From contig JAJEKV010000145.1 of NCBI GenBank assembly GCA_021234155.1, positions 308,001-372,000 on the forward strand: a stretch of 64,000 nucleotides of DNA, written 5' to 3'. The notes beneath the pieces were generated by a model. That model was not told the origin of the DNA and did no database searches. It saw nothing but the letters and a program-made list of their open reading frames with translations. Made by a program: the position numbers and the translations under genes. The DNA is from Isoetes taiwanensis (lineage: Eukaryota > Streptophyta > Lycopodiopsida > Isoetales > Isoetaceae). Below, piece after piece: positions 18,983-30,069 of the stretch (positions are counted from its first letter, which is position 1; each line of letters opens with the position of its first letter).

Positions 18983-21900
18983 TTAAACACAAAAATAACG
19001 TACTTTATGCCCATGTCCTTCCTTTCTACAGTTCACTACTCTTAAGAGACAATCCCAAGATTGCCATCGTCTCTCATCGTAAGAAATCTCAAAACATTCT
19101 TGTCTTTTCTTGTTTGATGATTTCAGCCATGTTAGTTTCACCTTTCTATCTGCTTCATTGACTGCAGCAACTATAGCATACCAGCAACCATCATGTGAAC
19201 TTAAATGAGGAGCAATGCCATGTTTCACTGCTTGAACTGCAACCACGTCACCTTCTAAAGGCCAAACTGGAATGTTCCCAACTTTATGTAACTGTAAAAG
19301 TCTCTCTGGTAGTTTATTGGTCATAGTTTCAAACGCAATAGTCCTCTTATGTGTGCCTTCCCTTAGTGGCAGCATGCATACCTCTCGAAGAATGTGCCGA
19401 ACAGGCAAGATTGATTCATGGTCAAAAGGCTCCATTCCTTCTGCTAGGATAGGCATCCCACTTGACTCGTCAACTTGGATTCCATCCGCCATACAACAAT
19501 ATCTATAATAGTCAGCTGCAAAGAAGACATTGGTTTCAAGCCCCTGTTTATGGGTAAAAACATACCTCATCTTCCCATACCATTGGCCATCACTTACATT
19601 TTCATTGCAGACTACCATCGTGTCACCCCTTCTAAAGATTGATCCCTTGAGCATAATTGCCCGATATTCTAAAACTTCACTTTTTGGCAATTCTGACAAA
19701 TTGTAAGCATTTTGCAATGCAATCGCCTCTTCTTGTATGCACTCTCTTTTCTCCCCATATCCTATGAGTACACCTTTTTTTGAAATTGATTCTCTCCAAT
19801 CCGTCATTCCATATCTCATGTAAGCAGCCCACATATCCATAGCCGTGGTTTGAGACTTTGCACAAAGAACACCTGTAGACATATTATTTTGCTCAACATG
19901 ACTTAATACTGCTTTAAACCATGCATCAGCACGTTCGTAAGGCAACATTCCATCGCTATCTAATGCCTTCATACGATAGATTTTAGAAAATAGAAGGCGG
20001 TTTTCAACCCGAGCATAAGTCAACTCCATTTTTTTCTTGTTTGTCGGCATCTCTATTAATCTACCAAAGGTGCTTTCAAAGAAGTAGCACCAAGTTGTAT
20101 CTGGTGGACCAATCACCTCAATATCATCTAAAATATGGCATTCCCTTGCCATATGCTCCAATGGAGCTGCATTTGGTCCTGAAAGTTCATTCCAACGTAA
20201 ATGCCATGATTGCATCAAGGCCTTTGCCACCTCTATAGTTCGTGTGGACCAGCCATTAGTTCTTGCATAATCGTAAAATATCCGTGTCAAATCTGTTGCA
20301 ATTTGGGAGATTGCAAACTCTCTATCACTAACCAAATCTAAAGCCACATAATCTGCATACCACTGACAATAAACTTGATGTTCTTGAGCTTTAAAAAAAC
20401 CAAATCGTCCGAATGGATCCTTTGGATACCTACCAGATTTCATGCGATGAGTTCTTGCACAAATCATCATCTCTAGCCTATCCATTGCAATCTTTTCGTT
20501 CCCTGCTGCTTTAATCTGATCAAAAATCCTCTTATTAGATTTGCATAAGAGATTTAAAGCTACGGTGTGCATAGAATCCACTATGGAATGATGGAGTAGA
20601 TCAAATCCATACAAATGATACAATTGTATGAACATACTACTGCCCCGAACACCTGTATCTCGAGCTGCATTAGGGACACCATCCTTCAGTTTTTCAATGG
20701 CACCAAGGACATGATCCATTGTTTTTCTCTCACTTGGAAGACGTGTTTTCTTCAACAAATCTACATAATAATACTTACCATCCAGGGCAATAGGCAATAC
20801 AAGATCACAACGTCTACATGGAACCTTTCCTCCTACATAAAATTAAAGAAAGTCTGAAAATTAATAAGATAAAACATCCAAAATCAGGAAATCAGCAAGT
20901 GCATACAATTAGCTTGATATTCTCACCTAAAGATAGCTTTAGAATCTCACATTGAGCTGGATGATCTGCTGTAATGGCATATAATATGCACCGTTGGTAG
21001 AAAACTTGCTGCAATCCATGACTTATAGCATTGCCATCAAGTGCATGATTTACTCTCTTCCCCGTCATAAAAAGGTCACGCAACTCCATAACAAGTGGTT
21101 CCAAGAATGGATCTAGGCTGTCAGTTCCAGGTATAATGCTCTCTTTAGGGATAAAGAGTACAGGAAAAGTAAGTTCCTTCATTGCTCGCCCCTCGTCTCT
21201 ACCACCATTTAGAGCAACAAGGCGGATGACCCCGCTGCTCCTTATTGTGCTTCTAGTTGATTGAAAGCCATCCCAATGCAATAATAAGGCTAAATTATGA
21301 GGATCACCATAAGTATCAGTTCTTTGATATTTTTCTTGCCTTAAACATTGAGGGCATGTTACAACATAAGAATTATTTGAGCTGTCAAACTCTCCTTTCA
21401 AGAAACATTCATCCCTTTCCATCAATGGCCAAGTTTTCATGATATTCTGACAATGCTTACAAATAATTGGCAATTCCCACTTCAAATCTGGATTCCAAAA
21501 ATATTGCAGTTCTCTCCATCTCCTTGCATGCCAACATTCTCTAATCATAGCCGGTCTTTCATCAACTCGTTTGCCCAACCAACTGTCTCGTTGACGCCAA
21601 TGCTCAAGATCGCTATAGGCTATGGATTTACTTGAGCACCTCAGCTTCATAAGATTCCCAATGGGATTGTACAAAACCACCAAAGCATTCTTTCGAGTTT
21701 TGCCACAAATCGTACAAGTTTCATGCTCAAGACATTTCAAAGATTTTTGTAAAGTGCCATCCCTCTTTCTCTTACACATGCAAGTCAAAATGGCACCATC
21801 TGTTATTGTTCTAAATCTGTAAGTGGGCTCATCTTGGTTATGTATGCAAATGGCGTGCCTCTCTAATCTTGGAAGACCCATTGACTGGTACAATTTTTTC

Positions 21901-22615
21901 ATGCATTTGAAACTTGTTGGCACCTTAAATCCATTTACCATCCTGTTCCAAGAGCCTCTATCAGCAATTATAGATGCTAAGCATTTCCTTCAAGCAGCTG
22001 CTGATCTAACCCTGCAGTATCCATTTGATGGCTTTCCTCACCACACGTAGAGCTTGGCTCATTTCCTCTAGGAATTTTATCATGTTCACAAAACTTGTCG
22101 AATGTATCGTCACATGAATCCATAGAACCTGGTAACAACTCACCATGTAAATCAGCGCATTCTTGCAATGGCTCATCATGTCCAGAGTAGGGCTCATCAT
22201 GTCCTGTCAAATTGTGTTCCAGTAGTTGACTAGGTCCGCTGCCATCCACTGGCTTTGCTGCATTTATCAGACCGCTAGGCTGTTTGAAATGTATATCCAG
22301 TTTATTAGAAGGCAGATGCTCCTGCAAATCTGTCAAAGAAATGTTTTGCATATTCGTCTTGACACTTTTAAGATGTTTCATGTAACCAAAATTGCTAAAT
22401 GGCACACCATTCGGGCATTTACTAATGCAAATATCACATGAACATGTTACAGCACCACCACGTTCTATCCTTCTACTTAATTTCTTTCCAAGGTATTTCG
22501 TACACTTATTATTATGAGACCGGTACCTTTGCCTACTAAGCAAGCAACCATCTGGTTTAATTTTACTGCAAACAGCACACTTGCATATAAGTTTAGGTAA
22601 GTGACGATCTCCCAT
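18983..22615 (-). CDS. CACTA transposase (three coding blocks, one intron, one frameshift)
   Basis: Block 1 (22615-21977) starts MGDRHLPKLICKCAVC and has several Cys pairs (CKCAVC, CSCDIC) in a zinc-binding N-terminus. Block 2 (to 20927) is in another frame; ADRGSWNRM just before its first ATG reads as coding, so a one-base shift near 21980 separates the blocks. Block 2 holds the RNase-H-fold core, with HWDGFQ and ITADHPAQCE. A 94-nt intron (20833-20926; AG|GTGAG donor, TTATGTAG acceptor) joins it in frame to VPCRRCDL and the last block, which has GFDLLHHSIVDSMHTVALNLL and a WCYFFESTFGRL segment. These are hallmarks of CACTA (CMC) DDE transposases, which cut and paste the element by binding its ends. 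The whole protein would be about 1,170 aa. The single frameshift may be a sequence error. Confidence 0.85.
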
Positions 22616-23239
22616 GCTTGATTATGTCGCGATAAAGCAGCACAATCTGCTTGCACAGATCAAGTTCACTGACAGGTTGTATTAGTTGAGATGCACTGCC
22701 AAATGAAGTAGAAGCTTTGCATCTATCTCTGAAAACCAGTAAATGCATTTAAATCAGTAATCAAAAGCAATGCGCAGACTGGAAACTCTATCTCTTTTTT
22801 GGTGAATGCACATAAAATAAAATGTCTGCATGTTCTTTTGAAAATTGAGGATGGCCGCATTGATGGATCAGCTGAAAAGCTGTCTCTTATGTCTGGCCTT
22901 CCAATAATGAGTATTAACTACAGTAATGCATCTATTATATCTACTTGGGAACAAAAGTGTTAATCCACAACTTAAAGCAGAGCAGACCAAAAAAATACCT
23001 GCGAATCAGTGATTACAAGCAGATGGGTGGTAGGTTACCACGAGCATGCTTCATCTGCATCCTTCGAGCCCTAATCCAGCATATCCGATGTGTTCAATGC
23101 CCTAATCCGGCTTGTTCGATGTCCGACAGGAAAAAAAAAAAAAAAACAAAAAAAAAAATTCCAATACTTAATGACCTTACGAAATAATTCAATAGTGAAT
23201 GGCTATTGGCACCATGAAATCCTAAGAATAGCAAGTGAT

Positions 23240-24600
23240 GTCAATATGACTTCCACAAATTTTTTGAGCTCTTTTGTTGTCTACACCATGTCGACAATGA
23301 CCATGCACGATGGGTAGGTCTTAATTGTTAGGTTTCAAAAATGTATAACCCTTTGAAATTGTGTGAAGAAATCAAGTAATTTTAGTAGTTTGTGATGCAA
23401 GTCTTTCTAATAAGTTTCAAGAACCATGATAATAACATAACATGGGTCATGTTTGAAACAATAGGTCCTCGAGGAACCCAACAATTGTTAGGTTTCCAAA
23501 ATGTGAGTGATTTGAGTGATTTGAAATTGTGTGAAGAAATCAAGTAATACTTAGCTCAATTAACTTCACATGATATTTTCCTGCAATTGTGATATCTCCT
23601 AAATTGTTTGAGCTCTCTTTCTTTGTCTAGATCATCTAATAAGTTTCAAAGAACCATGATAATAACATAACATTTACCTTAATCTGATCATTCTCCACAT
23701 TCGAATCATCCAATGCCTCAAGGAACCCAACATGTGAAACCATATCCAGATGTTTGAATCTAAATAATTTGTATCTAATATGATATCTAATAATATCTAG
23801 ATAAAATATGTTAATTGCCTTGAGGAACCCAACACTTGAATTTTAATCGATTTACCCTCAATAAAACCATGCATTTTTCACGGAAGGCTCTATTCATGTC
23901 AATTTCCGTAAAACCATTATAAGAGGTATAAATTGAATAGTATCTATAAGAAGATGTCAAGAAGGAATCTTAGATATTAGCTTACACTACTTCATGTCCC
24001 AACAAGGCTCTATTCATGTCCCAACAAGTAAATTGCGAGTTGTTTCAAACACTTATGCCTCGAGGAATCCAACACTTGAAACGATTTGCTCACAACTGAT
24101 CAATGTTGTAATGGCTTCCACAAATTGTTTGAGCTCTCTTTGTTGTCTAGATCATGCAAGAGAGGGCGTCATTGCCATAGACCTTTGCAGTAATACTTTC
24201 TAGTTTGTTAATTGTTTGGTAATTGTTAGATGTCCAAAATGTTAATAATCTTAGACATGCTAACATTCTACCCTGTGACTGTCTAGAAGGTTCTCAGAGT
24301 GTAGATTTGAGATGATGATAGATGAGCCACACTAAAGTTCCTACACGATAATTCCAAATTTTCTTTTGAAACTACAACTTTGCAAATTGTGTTGTATTCA
24401 CATCATGCATGCGAGGGTGACATTGCCATAACCCTTTGCAATAAAACTACAGTTTCTGATGCAATTACTTGTAAGTTAATAGTGGGTCACAAGTAGACTT
24501 GATATAGTTTGTATTGCGAACAACATCCAAAGACATGATATAGTTTGTATTGCGAACAACATCCAGATTAATACGAAATAATGTTATGGCTCTCTTTCCA
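23240..24600 (+). repeat. Degenerate direct repeats in the central spacer of the CACTA element
   Basis: Phrases recur at irregular distances: TTTGAAATTGTGTGAAG (about 23355 and 23520), AACCATGATAATAACATAA (23420 and 23650), GAGGAACCCAACA (four times) and TTTGAGCTCT followed by TTGTTGTCTA (three times). The block lies between the divergent starts of the transposase and the accessory gene, where promoters and transposase-binding repeats would be expected. Neither use is demonstrated. 22.6-23.2 kb and 24.6-25.8 kb show no gene, though short leader exons of either gene could lie there. Confidence 0.55.
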
Positions 24601-25808
24601 CAAGGGAGCTATGAATTGGATAATATATATAAGAAGATGTCAAGAAGGAATCATATTATCTTGCCTGCTATATTTTTTCCTAGAGCTCGAGTTGTATGAA
24701 AAATGGAGGCAAACCATTCTTTCGCTCCATTGCTTCAAGCATTGGCAAACATTTTTGAAGCCCTAAGCGATGGACATTTTTGCTTGAAATTTCGCATGAC
24801 AATGCAAAGGGACTAATATCAAGATTATGTTCCAATTCAAAGAATTTCCCTTCATCCCTTGTAAAGCACATAGACACCATAGCTGACTATATCAGGGTCC
24901 AGCATGGTTATCTCAATAATTAAGCAAATGCATCAGATTTGGGCCATTTGTCGCCACTTCTTGCAGCATAGGAAGGCCTCCACTAGCAATTTAACCTACC
25001 ATTGCACCGGTGGATAGGTTAGATATATTCAGGTATATACTGGCTAATACCTGGAGTATACCCACCCACCATAGCAAGCTTGCCCTTTAGGAGCAACCCC
25101 TAGAAAAAAAGGAAAAAAAAAAAAAATGAAAAAAGGAGAGAATAACTTACGGGTGAACTCGATCTTCTAATGATGGCGGCCTAGACGAAACGGTTGTTGC
25201 AGGCGTTAGACATGGCCAGAATGCCATTTTGTTCAGGTTTCAATATTCTGTAGGGTTTCTTTCATTCGAATTTTTTGATCCTGGGAGCTTCCGTCGAAAC
25301 GTCCACGCTTACATCGTTTCTTCCAATCACAGGTATGCCATTGTTCTTTATATCTCATAATCCAGTGCTTCATTCATAAGTTTTAGCCAGCTTAATACCA
25401 AATTTAAGCACTGCTGTTGTTTCAAATTTTGAATGCTCTACCTTTGAATTTGTGCTCGTTACTTTTTAGAGAGGTGCAGAGTGAATACCTTTTAGGCTCC
25501 TGTATTTTGCATCTCCTTGCTCAAATAAAAGGAAGAGGTTATCTCTACAATGATAAAATCCTGTTGAGATTGCATTTCATGTTACTTGTTTGGAAAAATT
25601 TAGAACCATTTGAAGCATTCTATTTGTGATTAGAAGATGACCTAGCATTTGAAGCATTCTATTTATGATTAGTAGGTGACTTAGCAGCTGATGACTATGC
25701 CAATACTAGATATTCACAATTACTGTTTTTTTATTGTAGATTATGGATGTGAGCATATCTTCAATTGCTATTGTTTCAAGATGGCAGCCTATGGATGTTG
25801 TTCAATAG

Positions 25809-28490
25809 GTCTGTGCTCGTTTTTCATCTCTTCCTGCGGAAAAAATTACAGACTTGATTGTCCAGAATGAGGTCTTTGGCATGACATTCTTGCAATATGC
25901 TTCTGCTGATTGGATTGAATTGGGATTTGGAAAAGGCACCGCGGTTGGTATTGCAGGACTTAGAGATGAAATTAAACAGAAGGATGAGTCTACTGCAGCT
26001 ACAGCCAACACGATTTCTTCTAAAGTAATTGCATGTAGCAATTCCCTATCAGGCACCACGAACACGATCATTGGCGAAGATCCAATTGTGCACAGAAAGT
26101 CCCGTGAAGCTGGTATGCTTGTGCAATTCGGTCAGGTACGATGTGACCGTGTTCCAGAATCTCGCCATGTATTTGTGTTATTGAGTAGAGGGGAAGATGT
26201 AAAAAGTGGTAAGAGGGCGCTGAAAAAAAAAGGACATGATGCACAATGGATGCAAATGGTTGTAAACCATAGGGAGATACGACACGTTGTTTTAGATACT
26301 TTTCCCATTTTTACTCTACCAATTTTTAAGCTACAAGAAGAAAATAAAGAATGGAGGAAAAAGAGAGATAAACTAGTGACTAATTTGTTGGCGAGTGGAA
26401 GAATCAAGCCAATAACATGGTCAGGTGTATCTTATCCAGTGCCCGCGAAGTTTATTCGTGAAACCATAAGTATGATAATTACAGGGCAGAAACAACGGCT
26501 ACAGAAAAGGTCTGAATATTTTCAGTATGAACGAAATTATCAAGAAGATGTTGAAGTAATGTTGAAGTTACATGAGTTAAGATTCTTTGAGGAGCTTTTT
26601 TCTGTTAGTTGTGAGCGCCCGTACTTCTTTGCTACTGCAGAATTTATTGTGGGAACAGCCCAAGTTAAAAATGTAATTGAAGGAGATGATTACAAGAAAC
26701 TCCAAATACAGATTATAAGTTTGAAAATGGAAAAGATGCCTTCCTTCCCTTCGAAAATGGTACATCAGCATCAAAACAAAAGATCAGCGATCTCTCCATC
26801 GAGGTAAGTTCTTAATGTTATGAAACTCCAGTGCTTTTTTAAACAGTTCAGATTTTGAGTGTTTTTGCTATGTAGTATGTTGTATCAAGGAACAATACAT
26901 TGATCGGGGAAGAAAGAAACTCCTTATAATTGTGCATGTCCCGAGAGGCTCGAAAATCCCCAGTATGAAGTACGGTCTGTTTATTTGGTAATTTGAAGAA
27001 AATGATTGCTGCTCCTGGACAATGATTTGCTTCAAGCAGTGTCACTTCCACACCTTCAATTACCTTCATAACTCCAAGGTGAAGTGGGAAAATCCATCTG
27101 AGACATTGCATTGTTACTGAAAAGTCAAGGAGAGCACCTCTGGTTCACTTTTATAGATTACCTTGCATCAATAGATAAGCAAGTGTCCAAGAGTTGAGCC
27201 GTAACATTGGAGCAGTATATGACTCCATTTGACCATCTCCTTGTCAGCCCACCATAGTGATTGGAATGGAAATGCGTCAAGAAATATCCTGTACACCCAT
27301 CAACTTATCCATATCGGAAGGCATCCACGACAAATGAAGTACCCGATGTCAAAAATACATATTAATTCTTTCTGCCACATGCTCCAAAAATTACAGCAAT
27401 GTTTACCTAGAATTTTTTTTGTAGAAAGGGCATGGACGGTGAACATTTTGTTCAGGAACCATCTATTTTTCCCTACTAATGATGGGATTTCGTGAAAGTC
27501 TAGGTTCTCTCTTACGTCTAATACTCCTAGACAAATCCTCTTGAACAACTCTTTCCCCGTTTCACGCCTCTTAGAATTGCGACTTCGGCTTTGCAAATTT
27601 CATTTGCATCATTGCACAATTCAAATCCATTCTTAAGCCTTCTTTAGGCCTACAAGTAACATATGCTGAGAGACTAGCTTGAACTAACTTTGTTGATGTT
27701 TTTGCTCTACAAGCATCATTCCTGACCATTAAAATGCCATCATCTGGGTCACTTTGTTCTCTGGGCATTCCATACTCATTTACACACTGCTTAAAGAAAT
27801 AGAGTGTTAAAAAATATCCCAGTTTATGAATTCTAATTTTTCTATTATCCCAGCTATAGTGTTCTGAATTCTAATTTTTCTATTATGTATACATTAATAT
27901 TTTAAACAGGATGAATTGTTATGGCCTGAGTGCTTCACGCTCTCCGCGATGGACAAGGGCTTTGACAAAGGATTTGCATCTCTTGATGACGATGAAGACG
28001 AGGAAGATGCAAGTAATAATGTGGACACCGAGATGGAGCAAAAAGCGTGCTAGTGATTGTAGCATAAGTTCTACAAAATCTAAACGTTCATGTCACGAAG
28101 AGGTTTGTCTCCGATGCATACACAAGTTAAAAAACTGAAAACTCACTTCTTACTATTAAAATCGCAGGTGGAAGAGGAATTTTATGCGGGCCGACATGTG
28201 TGCTTGATGATTGGAGTGGGTCAGATTTTTCAACGTGATCCTATGAAGCTTATCCATGGAGTACCTATTGGAGTTGGTAACGTATCTATAATCATAGATT
28301 TCATTCATGATGGTTGTGGCAGTCTCCGTCTTCCTTTCCCTCCAAATGATATACAAAGCAATGGATTGTCCGCTTTCCAAAGTCAGCACTTGAATGCATC
28401 TCCATTGACGAAACTCAAAATTTGATAACCCTTGCAAAGGAAAGAAAAAAGCATCGTGAAGAAAGAGAAATATTTGAAAGTTCCGATGAG
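25809..28490 (+). CDS. SAM-domain accessory protein of the CACTA element (TnpA-like), spliced
   Basis: Three exons join in one frame: 25809-26803 (acceptor TTCAATAG, donor GAG|GTAAGT), 27910-28102 (TTAAACAG ... GAAGAG|GTTTGT) and 28168 onward (ATCGCAG). Exon 1 opens with a sterile-alpha-motif-like region (LPAEKITDLIVQNEVFGMTF, then WIELGFGKGTAVGIAGLRD) and goes on to a basic, probably DNA-binding middle. Exon 2 is basic (SKKRASDCS). Exon 3 has the TNP1-like closing domain (HGVPIGVGNVSIIIDFI, LPFPPND); a one-base shift near 28365 then moves WIVRFPKSALE out of frame. The true start exon lies upstream and was not found. En/Spm TnpA-type proteins bind subterminal repeats and assist the transposase; that role is inferred here from the closing domain. 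Confidence 0.65.
26860..27335 (-). pseudogene. SNM1: Captured fragment of SNM1/PSO2-type DNA cross-link repair nuclease
   Basis: The upstream exon (27335-27163) reads VVDAFRYG, a stop, then GCTGYFLTHFHSNHYGGLTRRW and IYCSNVTAQLL, ending at a GCAAG|GTAATC donor. The next exon reads VIEGVEVTLLEANHCPGAAI, then VLHTGDFRAS and INVLFLDTTY. These are the metallo-beta-lactamase signatures of SNM1: the HxHxDH motif, LLEANHCPGA and HTGDFR. The metal-binding Asp of HFHSDH is Asn here, and a stop codon interrupts exon 1, so the fragment cannot encode an active enzyme. It lies antisense inside intron 1 of the accessory gene and keeps its own intron, so it was captured from genomic DNA rather than from mRNA. 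Flanking frames up to 27768 could not be assigned. Confidence 0.85.
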
Positions 28491-29838
28491 GTAAATCATA
28501 GCTCATAGTTTTCTTCTTTTTTCTTTTCATGCTTTTCTGTATTATGCACATTTGGTTAGAAATTTTCTGTCTCTTGTTTTGTTGTCGCCTTCATCTCTAC
28601 GAAAACTAGAAAGTTGCTAGAAAGTCTGTTATCATCTGCTGTAATAATGCGGTAAGTGTATTAATATCCATATATGTATACATTCCCTTAGACTTGTAGG
28701 AAAAGCACTTAAAATTGTTCTGGACAATTGATAGTTACAGAATAACAGTAACTTTATTACTGGGTATGTTGTTTGTGTCAATCCCTAGTTTCCATATGCT
28801 TGAACCTTCTTTAACATGTTCCAATATGTCTAAGATGTTTAGTATGTCGTCTTTATATTGTGCTGCTTTGCTCTAAGGCTGGTAGTGGAAGTTGAGTGGA
28901 AAGGATGTGGAAGTCATCTGAAATCCTCAATTGGAATTATGCGAATTAGATATGCAAAGCAGGCATGCGTACTGTGGCCTCCATCTTGGTTTTGATTTAG
29001 GGCATTTTAATTGTTGTTGACAGATTGCCAGTGTTATTCCAGTTGTGTTATTCCAGCTGATATGATCAGAGCTGGGTCATTGAACCTAGCACAAGATATG
29101 TTTAAAGGCACAAAACCACGTCTGTTTTGATGGAAAGCTTCTTCACTATTCTGATAATAAACTTGAACCATTTATCTCATAGAACAATAATGGTTTCACT
29201 TGACAACCACCATGAATTGCAGATTCCTTAAAGCTAAAAGCTAATATTGGTCTACAAATGAAATGTCTTAATTTCTTTACTAAACTAACATCAATTGTTT
29301 AATCCAAAATATGATTAGTTTGTTTCCAACACAAAGGGCTACGAAGATACAAGCCACTACTGATTTGATGGATAAACTGTTAAACTTATACTGAGAAACT
29401 CGAAGCCATTATTCTATGCAACAATAATGGTTGATGTGACAATACATTCATGAGCTTGACTAAGATACCACTATGAGTTGCACAATTCTTTAAGGCTAAA
29501 ACCATTAGTGATTTATAACAAATACTATTGATTGGCCCACATGTCACATAGCATCAAACAAGGAAAGAACTATAGCGAGAAACTATAGCAACAAACCATA
29601 GTAAAAAACTCTAGATATTTACGATATGGATATACCATGTTAAAAAACCTTAAATACAAACCACACTATTTAACTGCCTACGGTTATTCAACACATTAAC
29701 CCACTTAGTAACATTAGTTTATTTTAGTGGTTTAATACAAAAAATAATTCATAAAACTGATAATAGTATTTTTTTGGGGGCCTTGTGTCACACAACCTCA
29801 CAGCAAAATTTGTAGCTCCCTTTCAGTTGATCAGTTAG

Positions 29839-30069
29839 ATGAGCAGATTAGCAAGAATTGTGGAAGATGCATTCAGCGCTGCTCCAAGCAGATTAAGAAG
29901 CAATCCTCAAAAAATTTCCCAGCTCTCTGCATTTTATCAGATGAGAGAAGAATGCTGCTGTTGTAATTTCTCATCTGCAGCTCCCTCTAGTCCTTCTTCT
30001 CAGCAGCATCATAAAAATGATGCCTTCACCACATCTGACTGGATGCTGATTAGCAGCTTGGACAGATAA
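29839..30069 (+). CDS. Small Cys-cluster protein, type 2, copy B (promoter displaced)
   Basis: A 76-aa protein of the same family as A, with type 2 marks (MSRLARIVEDAFSAAPSRL; ending LISSLDR). It departs from copy D at sites that are otherwise invariant: QKISQ instead of QKMAQ, and ECCCCNF instead of ECRCCSF. Its leader is split by the 13-kb CACTA insertion, so its TATA box now lies 13.2 kb away. The coding frame is open, but the gene may be silent or driven from the transposon end. Homology to the region behind gene D continues to about 30530. Confidence 0.7.
   Translation: MSRLARIVEDAFSAAPSRLRSNPQKISQLSAFYQMREECCCCNFSSAAPSSPSSQQHHKNDAFTTSDWMLISSLDR

Larger units (their letters stand above)
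16632..29787. mobile_element. Complete 13.2-kb CACTA-superfamily DNA transposon
   Basis: The ends are imperfect inverted repeats, CACAAGGCACCCAAAAA on the left and CACAAGGCCCCCAAAAA read inward from the right. A 3-bp duplication TCA (16629-16631 and 29788-29790) flanks the element. The empty site CTTCACACAACCTC is preserved in gene D near 43450, which fixes both borders. Subterminal regions repeat TAGTGGTTT and its complement many times on both sides. Inside are a transposase gene on the minus strand and a SAM-domain accessory gene on the plus strand, transcribed away from each other, plus a captured host-gene fragment. 16.7-18.9 kb and 28.5-29.7 kb hold no gene. Confidence 0.85.

Noticed and set aside
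27571-27768. Further SNM1 exon (N-terminal part)
   Set aside because: Adjacent and on the right strand, but no SNM1 motif could be seen in it.
16621-29795. hAT element with 8-bp duplication TCACACAA
   Set aside because: Shifting the border by five bases gives matching inverted ends CACAAGGC and a TCA duplication. The transposase inside is CACTA type.
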